From CAVUAN01 sp963739435 (lineage in GTDB: Bacteria; Acidobacteriota; Thermoanaerobaculia; UBA5066; Gp7-AA6): DNA of 64,000 nt. The stretch lies in contig CAVUAN010000006.1 in assembly GCA_963739435.1 (NCBI GenBank), positions 62,001-126,000 on the forward strand, written 5' to 3'. Both the position numbers and the translations under genes were made by a program. The first letter of the stretch is position 1; every line of letters begins with the position of its first letter. Of this stretch, positions 35,715-45,600 are shown piece by piece. The notes beneath the pieces were generated by a model. It did no database searches and was not told the DNA's origin. It saw only the letters and a list, made by a program, of their open reading frames with translations.

Positions 35715-36377
35715 GTGCGGGTTCTGGTCGTCGAGGATGAAGCTCTCCTGTCCCAACAGCTCTCAGCCGCGCTCGGCCAGGCCGGCTACGCGGTCGATTG
35801 CGCCAAAGACGGCGACCAGGCCGACTTTCTCGGGCAGACCGAACAGTACGACGCCGTGGTGCTCGACCTCGGACTCCCGGGGACCGACGGGCTGACCGTG
35901 CTTCGCCGGTGGCGCGAGGCGGGCCTCTCAGTTCCCGTGCTCGTGCTGACCGCCCGGGGAAGCTGGAGCGAAAAGGTCCAGGGGATGGATGGCGGCGCGG
36001 ACGACTACATGGCCAAGCCGTTCCGCATGGAAGAGGTGCTCGCGCGGCTGCGCGCCCTGATCCGCCGCTCGAGCGGCCAGATCACTCCCGAGCTTCGCTG
36101 CGGCGCCGTCACCCTCGATCCGAGGGCGGCCAGAGTAACCGTCGGCGGAACGGCGGTGAAGCTGACGAGCCACGAGTTCCGAGTTCTCTCGTACCTCATG
36201 CATCACCGGGGACGCGTCGTTTCGCAGGGCGAGCTGACCGAGCACATTTACTCGCAGGACTTCGACCGGGACTCGAACACCGTCGAGGTGTTCATCGCTC
36301 GCCTCCGAAAGAAGCTCCCGCCTTCCTTCATCGAGACCGTCCGCGGCTCGGGCTATCGCATCGGAGAGGAACCGTGA
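35715..36377 (+). CDS. OmpR/PhoP-family response regulator
   Basis: 220 residues: receiver domain with the acidic pair in VLVVEDEALL, phosphoacceptor Asp in AVVLDLGLPGTDG, Thr in VLTARGSW and Lys in DYMAKPF; then a winged-helix DNA-binding domain (VKLTSHEFRVLSYLMHHRG, SNTVEVFIARLRKKL, ETVRGSGYRI). GTG start at 35715 with GGGAGG 5 nt upstream. It is followed by its kinase with a GTGA overlap. I infer that it binds the hexamer array 40 bp upstream and controls both itself and the divergent ABC transporter. Confidence 0.94.
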   Translation: MRVLVVEDEALLSQQLSAALGQAGYAVDCAKDGDQADFLGQTEQYDAVVLDLGLPGTDGLTVLRRWREAGLSVPVLVLTARGSWSEKVQGMDGGADDYMAKPFRMEEVLARLRALIRRSSGQITPELRCGAVTLDPRAARVTVGGTAVKLTSHEFRVLSYLMHHRGRVVSQGELTEHIYSQDFDRDSNTVEVFIARLRKKLPPSFIETVRGSGYRIGEEP

Positions 36378-37363
36378 GGACGATGCGCTCGATGAGGTCG
36401 CGGCTCATTGTCGGAGGCTTGTTCTGGATGATCGCGGTTCTGGTCGTCACCCATCTGGTCGCGACCACGGTCGTCGTACGGCACTCCGACAGGAGTGCCC
36501 GCCTCGTCACCCACTTCGGCGCTCTCGGCCTGGTCGCCCTGGGCTTCGCCGTGGTGGGGCTCTCGCTCGTTCGAAGAGGCCTGTCGCCGTTTCGCGTCTT
36601 GCGGGAGAAGCTGTCGGCTGTCCGGGAGGGGCGGGAGCGCCGCGTCCAGGGAATCTATCCGACCGAGGTCCAGCCTCTCGTGGACGATTTGAACGCCCTC
36701 CTGGACAACCGGGAACAAAGGGTCGCGCGGGCCCTGGCGAAGGCCGGCGATCTGGCCCACGGCCTCAAGACTCCGCTCGCCGTGCTCGCCCAGGAAGTCG
36801 AACGTGCCGAGGCGGCGGGCCACCACGAGCTGGCCGCGACGATCGGCCAGCAGGCCGAGCGGATGCGCCGGCAGATCGACTACCACCTCGCGCATGCCCG
36901 CGCCGCCGCGTCCGGCGCCGCGCCGGGCGCTCGCTGCTCGGTCTTGACGTCGGCGGAGGGCCTGTCCCGGACGCTCCTGCGGCTCCATGCCGAGCGCGGG
37001 CTCGTTATCGACATCCGCGTGTCTGCGGAGCATTGGGTTCGCGGCGAGCGCGAAGACCTCGACGAGATGCTCGGCAACCTCCTCGACAACGCCTGCAAAT
37101 GGGCCAAGTCGCGCGTCCTCGTTGCATCTTCTCAAGACAACGCGAATGTCGTGATTACGGTCGAAGACGACGGCCCGGGCATCGACCCGTCGCTGCGGGA
37201 CTCTGTCCTGCAGCGAGGCGTACGCGCCGACGAGGCGGCGCCGGGCTCCGGCCTGGGTCTGGCCATCGTCCGGGATCTCGCCGACCTCTACGGCGGCTCG
37301 ATTGCGCTCGACAGCTCGCCCGCAGGAGGCCTCCGCGCGCGCCTCCAGCTCCCCGGCTGTTAG
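36374..37363 (+). CDS. Short-loop sensor histidine kinase (PhoQ-like catalytic part)
   Basis: 329 residues from GTG 36374, overlapping the regulator stop. Two transmembrane helices (LIVGGLFWMIAVLVVTHLVA and FGALGLVALGFAVVGLSLV) are separated by only about 15 residues, so there is almost no periplasmic sensor; a HAMP-like linker (RGLSPFRVLREKLSAVREG) follows. H box AGDLAHGLKTPLAVLAQEV, N box LGNLLDNACKWA, G boxes EDDGPGID and GSGLGLAIVRDLADLYGG are intact. Kinases with such a tiny loop often take their signal from a neighbouring ABC transporter, which here is the divergent FtsX-type system. Confidence 0.9.
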   Translation: MRTMRSMRSRLIVGGLFWMIAVLVVTHLVATTVVVRHSDRSARLVTHFGALGLVALGFAVVGLSLVRRGLSPFRVLREKLSAVREGRERRVQGIYPTEVQPLVDDLNALLDNREQRVARALAKAGDLAHGLKTPLAVLAQEVERAEAAGHHELAATIGQQAERMRRQIDYHLAHARAAASGAAPGARCSVLTSAEGLSRTLLRLHAERGLVIDIRVSAEHWVRGEREDLDEMLGNLLDNACKWAKSRVLVASSQDNANVVITVEDDGPGIDPSLRDSVLQRGVRADEAAPGSGLGLAIVRDLADLYGGSIALDSSPAGGLRARLQLPGC

Positions 37364-37385
37364 GAAAAGAAGCGACGCAAGCCGC

Positions 37386-37565
37386 CCCGGACCGTCGGTG
37401 CTGCCCTGCGGGACACGCGGCCGCTCACCCGGACTGCAGTCGGGTCGTTCCCGGCGGCCGCTCGAACGAAACCGGTGCAAGAACCCTCATGGCCTGGGTC
37501 TCATACGGCCTGGCACACCAACCCGGTTTCGACGGTCCCGCAGGGCAGCCCCGCCGTTCCGGGGC
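37386..37565. repeat. Nested inverted repeat in a gene-free stretch
   Basis: From 37364 to 37779 I find no convincing gene. Within it GCTGCCCTGCGGGAC (37400-37414) pairs perfectly with GTCCCGCAGGGCAGC (37535-37549); the pairing extends outwards with three or four mismatches to about 37386 and 37565, and inside lies a second perfect pair CGAAACCGG (37467-37475) with CCGGTTTCG (37523-37531). The order is nested, so one long hairpin or cruciform is possible. It could be a structured RNA or a degraded mobile element; there are no target duplications that I can see. Confidence 0.7.
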
Positions 37566-37779
37566 TCCTACTGTGGCAACAGCCTCGATTCGAGCCCCGG
37601 CGGCGGGCCGCCTCCCGGAGGAGGATTCTAGCGAGGGAGCAAGGCACGAATTCTCTTGCGCCACCTCCAAGACTGCGACCGAGCGACAAGCGAGGGTCCA
37701 CCGTTATCTCGTCGCCTCCAGACCCGAGCGTGCCTCCGAGGGAGGCGGCCCGTCGCTGGGGCGCCTCGCTACGGATCCC

Positions 37780-38874
37780 TTAGCTCCGCTTTAGGAAGAC
37801 CGCGACGTCCTGGAGCGACGCGAGGGGAAACAGAACTCGCTTGCCCGCGATTCTCCCCGATGGAAAATAACCGGCCGGTTCAAAACCTTCGAACAGCCTG
37901 GACGCGAAGTCTCCCGTGTGGAAGGTCGCGAAGAGGTTCGATCCTTCGCTCCCCCCCGACCTTTCGAGGACACCATCGCGCTTAAGAGCGGCGAGGCTTT
38001 CCGCGTCGAGCAGCCGCGCATAGGCCTCTCCGTGGAGGGTCACCAGGAGCCCGCCGCCCGGCTTGAGCAGTCGCCGAAACTCCGCGGCCCAGAGCCGCTG
38101 CGTCTCCAGCCGGAGGTGCGTGAAAACGGAGACCGCAAGCAGGAGGTCGATGCGGCAGTCCGGAAGCGGAAGCGGGGGGCGCAGCGAGCTGTCCAGAACG
38201 GTGATGCTTCGGGGCAGGTTTTCCCGCGCCCAGGACGTCAGCGCCGGGTGAACGTCGCATCCAAAGAGCTCGCGGGACGAATCCTCCGCATGTAACCCGG
38301 CGAGCAGCCGCCCCGAACCGCACCCGAAATCCAGGATCGCGCGAAGGCTGTGCCAGTCGAACCCGGAGGCCTCGAGATACCGCCGCGCGTTCTGCACACC
38401 CGGCAGAATCGACTCGCGGTAGGCGTCGGCATCGCCGTGCCCCTGCGTCAGAGCCACGATCTCGGGTGGCGGAAGCGGCAGCGCGTCGATCGAGCGCGCC
38501 ATCGAAAGGAGGCGCTCGCGGTTCTCTCGCAGCCAGGCGAGGTCCACGGCGAACAACTCGTGTATTGCGCCATCCGAAAGAACGGCCTCGAAGGCCAACC
38601 GGCTGGCGCTCGAGGGCAGATCGAGCTCGATGACCCAGCGGCACCGCCCGGCGCCCGCGACACCGGGCAGGCCCCGGCCGATCTCGGGGCTTTCCCGGTC
38701 GACGGACGTTTCGGCAACCACCTTCCCATCCAGGACCGCGCTGACCCGGCCAATCGGCCCGCCCCGCAGATCCAGAGCGATTCCCGTGAACCGATTGCGC
38801 GCGCCCGGCACGAGCCGGTGCGGCGCCGGGCTCTCGAGGTTGCACAGGACGTGCTCGACGGGGAGCGGCTTCAA
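37780..38874 (-). CDS. SAM-dependent methyltransferase with an N-terminal beta domain
   Basis: 364 residues. Residues 1-115 look like a small beta-rich domain (NRFTGIALDLRGGPIGRVSAVLDGKVV); residues 160-290 are a class I methyltransferase with motif I LDFGCGSGRLLAGL, the acidic strand-2 loop FGCDVHPAL, motif LLLAVSVFTHLRLETQRLW and the LLKPGGGLLVTLHGE block. Proteins of this type occur in surface polysaccharide or natural-product clusters, but there is no such neighbour here. A TTG at 38874 is the only start near the beginning of the domain and has no clear ribosome site, so the start is uncertain. It stands alone. Confidence 0.75.
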   Translation of the reverse strand: MKPLPVEHVLCNLESPAPHRLVPGARNRFTGIALDLRGGPIGRVSAVLDGKVVAETSVDRESPEIGRGLPGVAGAGRCRWVIELDLPSSASRLAFEAVLSDGAIHELFAVDLAWLRENRERLLSMARSIDALPLPPPEIVALTQGHGDADAYRESILPGVQNARRYLEASGFDWHSLRAILDFGCGSGRLLAGLHAEDSSRELFGCDVHPALTSWARENLPRSITVLDSSLRPPLPLPDCRIDLLLAVSVFTHLRLETQRLWAAEFRRLLKPGGGLLVTLHGEAYARLLDAESLAALKRDGVLERSGGSEGSNLFATFHTGDFASRLFEGFEPAGYFPSGRIAGKRVLFPLASLQDVAVFLKRS

Positions 38875-39050
38875 GAGATCAGGATATCGGACGGATCCAG
38901 GCGGAGACTTCCGGTTCCTCTTTTTCCGCTGACCAACTACCCGTTTTGGCGGACCAATGGCACTTGCTTGGCGAGATGATCAAGATCTTCTGAGAACCAG
39001 AGGCAGAGGCGGCGACTGGACGATAGTGCCGGCAAAGGAGAAAGCCGCCC

Positions 39051-39641
39051 ATGCCCAGCCAGGGCGTCGAGGGACAGATTCGCGGAGCCGACAAGTCGCC
39101 CTCCCAGAAACTGCGGGCGATCCTGCAAGGGTCTTCCGATTTCCGCAGCTCCAGGAGTCGCCGCGCCGGATCCCTGGCGGAGCGCCTCGAGGAAGGGGCT
39201 GCGAGACCGGCTGCCTTTGCTGAAGGGCTCTCGGAATCGGAGTGGCGCGCGCCGATGTCCGTTGGGACGGACCGCCGTTCGGTCGGCGTCGTCGTGCACC
39301 ATGTTGCCAGCCTCTATCCGATTGAGATTGATCTGGCGCGAGTGATCAGCGGCGGGAGTGCCGTTACCGGCGTCACGCTGGAAGCGATCGCGGAGATGAA
39401 TGCCACACATGCCCGCGACCAGGCTGGAGTCACGAAGGCCGTCGCGCTCGCGCTCCTGCGTCGGTACAGCCACCAGGCGGCCGCCGTCGTGCGCGCGTTC
39501 TCAGATGACGACCTGGACGGAGCGGCGCCCTTCTCGCTCTACTTCCACGCGCCTGTCACCGCGCAGTTCGTGCTGGAGGACCACGCACTTCGGCACAGCT
39601 GGCACCACCTGGCGGGCATCCGCACGACCCTGGGCCGGTGA
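39051..39641 (+). CDS. DinB-like four-helix-bundle protein
   Basis: 196 residues. From residue 45 the sequence fits the DinB/DfsB-type putative metalloenzyme fold: LAERLEEGAARPAAFAEGLS (helix 1), GVVVHHVASLYPIEIDLA with the first His pair, and FVLEDHALRHSWHHLAGIR with the C-terminal His ligands. Such proteins often use thiol cofactors or are detoxification enzymes of unknown substrate. AAAGGAG lies 10 nt before ATG 39051, which supports the start although the first 40 residues are basic and poorly conserved in character. It is convergent with the glucan synthase gene, 3 bp between stops. Confidence 0.65.
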   Translation: MPSQGVEGQIRGADKSPSQKLRAILQGSSDFRSSRSRRAGSLAERLEEGAARPAAFAEGLSESEWRAPMSVGTDRRSVGVVVHHVASLYPIEIDLARVISGGSAVTGVTLEAIAEMNATHARDQAGVTKAVALALLRRYSHQAAAVVRAFSDDDLDGAAPFSLYFHAPVTAQFVLEDHALRHSWHHLAGIRTTLGR

Positions 39642-39644
39642 TCC

Positions 39645-42600
39645 CTAACCCAGCACGACTGCGATCTCGTGCTCGCGGCCATCGTCGGCAAGAGGGATCC
39701 CGCTGCCAGTGACCGGTCCGCCGTCGAGCGAGATGCTGGTCACGCCGCGCATCGCCCCGCGGGGGTTCTCGACCGAGAGGCGGTAGCGGGCGGAGTGGTA
39801 GCGAAAAGTAATTTCATACCCGGGCCAGGCGCGCGGAATGCAAGGATCGACATGCAGAGACTTGCCGCGCAGGCGGAAGCCCAGGATCCATTCCACTCCC
39901 GCTCGGTACATCCATCCGGCGGAGCCCGTATACCAGCTCCAGCCGCCCCGGCCCGTGTGCGGAGGCTGCGAGTACACGTCGCCGGCCATCACATACGGTT
40001 CGACCTTGTAGCGGTGCAGGCCCGAGCGCGTGCTGGTGCGGTTGATCGGGTTCAGGATCGCGAAGAGCTCTCCGGCTTTGTCGCCATCGTCCTGCGCCGC
40101 ATAGGCCATCGTGGCCCACACCGCGGCATGCGAGTACTGGCCCCCGTTCTCGCGCACGCCGGGGTCGTATCCCTTGATGTAGCCGGGCTCGAGGGCCGTG
40201 CGGTCGAACGGAGGCGTGAAGAGCAGAACGAGCGCGTCTCCCCGCCGGATCAGATACTCGTCGACGGCCGCCATCGCGCGCCGGCCGCGGTCGCCATTGG
40301 CCGCCCCCGAGAGAACGGCCCAGGATTGCGCGATCGAGTCGATGCGGCACTCGTCGTTGGATGCCGATCCGAGCGGCGTCCCATCGTCGAAGTAAGCCCG
40401 GCGATACCAGTCGCCGTCCCACCCGTCGCGTTCGATCGCCACCTTCAGGGCGGATGCGTGCGAGCGCCAGGTCAGCGCGCGCTTTAACTCCCCCCGCTCC
40501 TGCGCCAGTCCCGCGAACTGGACGAGGTTGGCGTGAAGGAACCAGCCCAGCCAGACGCTCTCCCCCTGGCCACCCGCGCCCACCCGGTTCATGCCGTCGT
40601 TCCAGTCCCCGGTGCCCATCAGCGGCAGTCCGTGGCTGCCGACTGCGAGGCTGCGATCGAGCGCGCGGGCACAGTGCTCGAAAAGAGAGGCCTTCTCGGA
40701 AGACACCTGCGGTTCGAAATACCGATCGGTCTCCTCCGGCGCGAGCGGCGGCGCCGCCAGAAACGGCACCGGCACGTCGAGGACGCCGCGGTCGCCGGTG
40801 ACCTCCACATAGTGGTGCGTCGCGTAGGCGAGCCACAGGAGATCGTCGGAGATCCGGGTTCGCACTCCCTTGCCGCCGGGATCGTGCCACCAGTGCTGGA
40901 CATCGCCCTCTTCGAACTGCCGGGAGGCGGCCCGCAACAAGTGCTCGCGCGCGAGATCCGGCCGCGCGACCGTGAAGGACATCCCGTCCTGCAGCTGGTC
41001 TCGAAAGCCCCAGGCTCCCCCCGCCTGGTAGAAGGCGGCGCGCGCCCGCAAGCGGCAGCTGAGCGCCTGGTAGAGGAGCCAGCGGTTGAGCAGCAGGTCC
41101 ATCGACCGGTCGGGCGTCTTGACCTGGAGGGCCGTGAGCGTGTCCTTCCACTGCCCTCGCACGGCAGCGAGGGCGAGATCGAGATCCTGCGCCCGATACC
41201 GGGCGACGAGCTCACGCGCCTGCCCGGCGTCCCGACCCTGGCCGAGCAGGACGACAACCTCCTGGCGCTGCCCCGGGGTCAGACGCAGCTGCACTTGCAG
41301 CGCGGCGCAGGGATCGAGGCCCGCGCCCGTACGCCGCAAGAGAGCCGTTCCGCGCGCCAGGCCCGCCGGGGCCGCGAGCCCGCCGTTTCGCCCGAGAAAC
41401 TCGGTGCGATCGGCCGTCCAGCCCGTCGGCGCGCCTCCGATGTCGGCGAAAGCAACGCGCCCGGCGAAGGCTTCGTTCCACGAATTGCGGGCGAAGATCG
41501 CCTGCGTCTCGGAATCGAGCTCGGTGGCGATCGATGGAGCGCCGGCCGCCCTCTGCGCTCCGAGCACCCACTCCGCGTAGACGGTAATCGTGAGCGTCCG
41601 CGCCGTCCTGGACCGGTTCTCGATGAAGAGGCGCGAGATCTTGACGGGATCCTCCTGAGCAACGAACACGAGCAGCTCTGTCGCGATGCCGCGGTGCTCG
41701 TATTCGAACCGGCTGTACCCCTGGCCATGGCGCACCACGGTGGGCCCTTCGCCCCGGATGGGTAGCGGCGTCGGGCCCCAGATCTCCCCCGTCTCCTCGT
41801 CCCGCAGGAAGAGAGCCTCTCCGGGCGGATCGCTCACCGGATCGTTGGACCAGGGTGTCAGCTGGTTCTCGCGGCTGTTGACCGCCCATGTGTAACCGGA
41901 GCCGGACTCCGACACGAGACACCCAAACGAGGGGTTGGCCAGGACATTGATCCACGGCGCCGGTGTCCACTGCCGTTCGCCCAGAACGGTGACGTACTCC
42001 CCCTCCTCTTCCGAGAAGCCCCCCATCCCATTGAAGAACTCCAGAGGCATCGTGGGGGGCGTCCGTTCGGCGGGTGCCGGCCCCACGATGACCGTCCGCG
42101 CGGCCCGCGGAACGGGAACGGAGCGCAGCAAGCGGATCACCTGCTGTGCCAGCGTGCCCTGCCGTGAGAGCAGGACGACGCGTGCCGCCGCTGCCAGCCC
42201 GTCGCGCTCTTCGCCGGAGAGCTGCTTGCCGCGCAGCACGAAGACGCGCCCGGTCGCGTTCTCCGAGGCGACGCCCAACGCGCGGCTGCCGGCACGGACG
42301 AGCGCGTCGAGCGTCGCGCCGAGCTCCGGGGAGTAGGACGTCGGCTCCTCGTTCACGATCACGAGATCGACCGCCAGGCCCTTCATCTTCCAGTATTCGT
42401 GGGCACGCAGGAGCTGCCGCACGATGCCCTGGTCCTCGACCTGGTCGATGCGGACGAGCACGATCGGAATATCGCCGGAGATTCCATGCCCCCAGAGAGC
42501 CGAAGGGCCGCGGCGGTTTCGCAAAAGAGTCTCGATCGGGGCGCGCAGGGTGGGATCGGAATACAGGATCCGGGTCGCCAGGCGCTGGAAGAGGTGCGCC

Positions 42601-45600
42601 TCGTCGGTGGAGATGCCGAGGTGGCGCAACTGAACCTGGGCCTGTGTCCAGGCGAGGCTGGACACGCGGTCGAAAGCGGCCGGGTCGCGGTACTTTCCGG
42701 CGAGCATCAGGACCCTCTCCCGCGAGTCGGCGACGGCCGTCGCAAGCTGCACGCGGACGGTCGCTCCCGGCTCGACGCGCAGCCGGCGGCGCAGGCTGAA
42801 GACGGGGTCGAGAACGGTGCCGGTCGTGTTCGAGAGCGGGCGCCGATCCGCGATTGCGACGGGTTCCCGGATGCTTCGCCCGCGCCCGACGAAGCGGGCC
42901 CGGTCGGTCTCATACTGCGCTGCGCCGACCATTTCCCCATCCACCGTCATCACCTGAGCGGCCCAGACCGGCTCCTCCCTGTCGCGCGGCCGGCGGTGGG
43001 CCAGCAGCGTTTCGAGCTCCGGCACGAACTCCGTCTGGACAAACAGGTTCGAAAAAGCGGGATGCGCCGCGTCGGCGGCGGGAGGCGCCAGGACAATCTC
43101 GGCGTAAGAGGTCACCTCGATCTCGCTCCGGCGGGTCCCGCGGTTCGTGACCGATACCTGCCGGATCTCGGCATCGTCCTCCGTCGAGACGACGACCCGA
43201 AGGCTCGTGGCGATCAGGCCGTCGCTGCGGTGAATCTCCACGCGGTCTTCCGAATAGACGGCCTCGTAGGAGTCGGGCTCGATGCCCGCCGGCTGAAATC
43301 CGGCGGACCAGTTCTTGCCCGACTCCGTGTCGGTCAAGAAGACGTAGGTTCCCCAGGGATCGCGCGTCGTGTCCTCGCGCCACCGCGTCACATCGAGACC
43401 CCGCCAGCGGCTGTAGCCGGAGCCGGCTGCCGTCATCATGACCGCGTAACGCCCGTTGGAGAGCAGGTGTGTGCGCGGCGTCGGGTCGTGGGGCGAACGG
43501 AAGCGACGCAACACCGGCGGCACGTCGTCGGCTCCGTGATCCGCCCGCGCATCGGAGACGGGTCGCGCCACGGCCACCGTGCGGGGCGTGCGCTCCTGGA
43601 GGAGAAGCTCCGTGGCCTGGACGGCCGGCTCCGCGCCGAAGCGGCGGCGCATCGTCTCTTCGAGCAGCACGTTCGCGAGGGCGACGACCGTCATCCCCTG
43701 GTGGTGCGCCATGTAGGCCTTGACGACCTCGAGCTTCTCGCCTTCTGGCAGCCGCGATGCCGTGTAGTCGATCGAATCGTAGAAGCCGTATCGCCCGAGC
43801 GCGCCCACCGAAGCGAGTCGCTGAAAGTTCTCGCTCGCGGCGACCGGATCCACCATCGCGGCCAGAGCGGTCGCATAAGGCGCCACGACCAGATCGTCCG
43901 AGAGCCCGCGTTTCAATCCGAGGCTGCTCACGCCAAAGTTCGAGTACTGGTAGATGAAGTTGACGTCCCGGGCGTTGTAGGCCGACTCCGAGATGCCCCA
44001 GGGAACCCCGCGTTCCCCGCCGTATTGGATCTGGCGCCGGACCGCGAGCCGATTGCTGTGCTCGAGCAGACTTCCCGACGGAGCATCGAGCACGAGATCG
44101 GGCATCAGGTACTCGAACATGGAGCCTGACCAGGACAGGAGCGCGGATCCCCGGCCGACGGGCGTCAAGGGGCGGCCGAGGTGAAACCAGTGCTCGACGG
44201 GCACGTCGCCGCGCGCGACCGCGACGAAGCTCGCCAGGCGCGCTTCCGAGGCGAGCAGATCGTAGTGGCCGGAGTCGAGGCTGCCATCCTGGGGCCGGTA
44301 TCCGATCGAAAAGAGGTCCCGCGGCCGGTCGTAGAGAAACGTGAAGTCCATTCCTTCGACGAGGAAGGCCGCGCTGCGAGCAATGGCCGCCAGGCGGCCT
44401 TCGAGCGGCTCCGGGGGCTCGAGCGAGTCCCGTGTCGCTTTGAGGTCGCGGGCGTGGCTCGCGATGCACTCGGCGAGCGCCAGTGCCCATCCGAGAGCCG
44501 GGCCGGTCCCGGCCGGGTCGCCCTCGTGGCTCAGGGCGCGCACGATGTCAACGAGGGTCTCGGCGCGCGCCGACAAAGCCGTGAGAAGCGACGCCCACGC
44601 GGCCGGCGTCGCCGGCACGGGTGTGAGCAGCGCATGGGCTTCGCGCAGGGCCTCCGCGAGCTGCCGGGAGGTCACGATGTGGTCGCGTCCGGCGTCTGCC
44701 AGCGCCGTCGCCGACCCGCGCAACAGCTCGAGGACATCGCCGATTCCGTCCACGGCGCTCCCGGTCGCGATTGGCTGACCCAGGCGTTCGAGACAGGCCT
44801 GCTTGAGCGTGATCAGGTGGGCCGCCAGGTTGCCGCTGTCGACGGTGGACACGTAACGCGGTTCGAGCGGCGCCAGATCGCTCGTGTCGTACCAGTTGTA
44901 GAGATGTCCGCGGAAGCGCTCGAGACGCGCGGCGGCGGCGAGGGCCGCCTCCAGGCGTTCCGCCATGTCGACCAGGCCAATCCACCCGAAGTCGTTGGCG
45001 GCGACCGTTGCCAGCAGGGCCAGTCCGATGTTCGTCGGCGAGGTCCGCCTCGCGGCCTCCGGCTTCGGCACCTCTTGAAAATTGTCGGCCGGCAGATTGT
45101 GAAACTCCGGGCCGGCGAAGCGCTCGAAGTAGTGCCATGTGCGCCGGGCGATCAAGCGCAGGGCCCGCGTCTGCGCCGCCGACAGGCGAGCGGATTCGAC
45201 CTTGCGGGGAGGCAAGCTGACCCACCGCGCTATCAAGGGAGAGAGAAGCCAGAAAGCAAGGAACGGGGCCGCGTACGCCCGTTCGTTGGAGCCCGAGGCC
45301 GCAAAGGCAATGCCGGCAGCCGCGGCCAGCAGGATCGCGCCGCGCATCCGGCGATAGAAGCCGAGCACTTCCAGATCGAGCGCGCGATGAGCCTGTGCAG
45401 CCGGCGCCCATTCCAGCAGGTGGCGCCGCGTGATCCCCAAGCGCCACAACGTCCGTGCAATCGCATCGCACCGCAGCCATGCCGTGTGCGCGAGAAAGGC
45501 GGCGCGCAGGACCGCTTGCGAGAGACCAACGGCGAGATCCGCGGCGACCCCGCGGAGAAAGCTCCTCTTGGCGATCCCTTTTCGATCCGGTAGGAGGCTC

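Noticed and set aside
37425..37670. An 81-codon minus-strand ORF in the gene-free stretch
   Set aside because: No ribosome site, no family resemblance, and it is built on the arms of an inverted repeat.
37364..37779. tmRNA in the gene-free stretch
   Set aside because: GGTTTCGACGG and GATTCGAGCCCC look suggestive and the length would fit, but the order and spacing are wrong, there is no CCA end or tag frame ending in ALAA, and the inverted repeats do not match the tmRNA fold.
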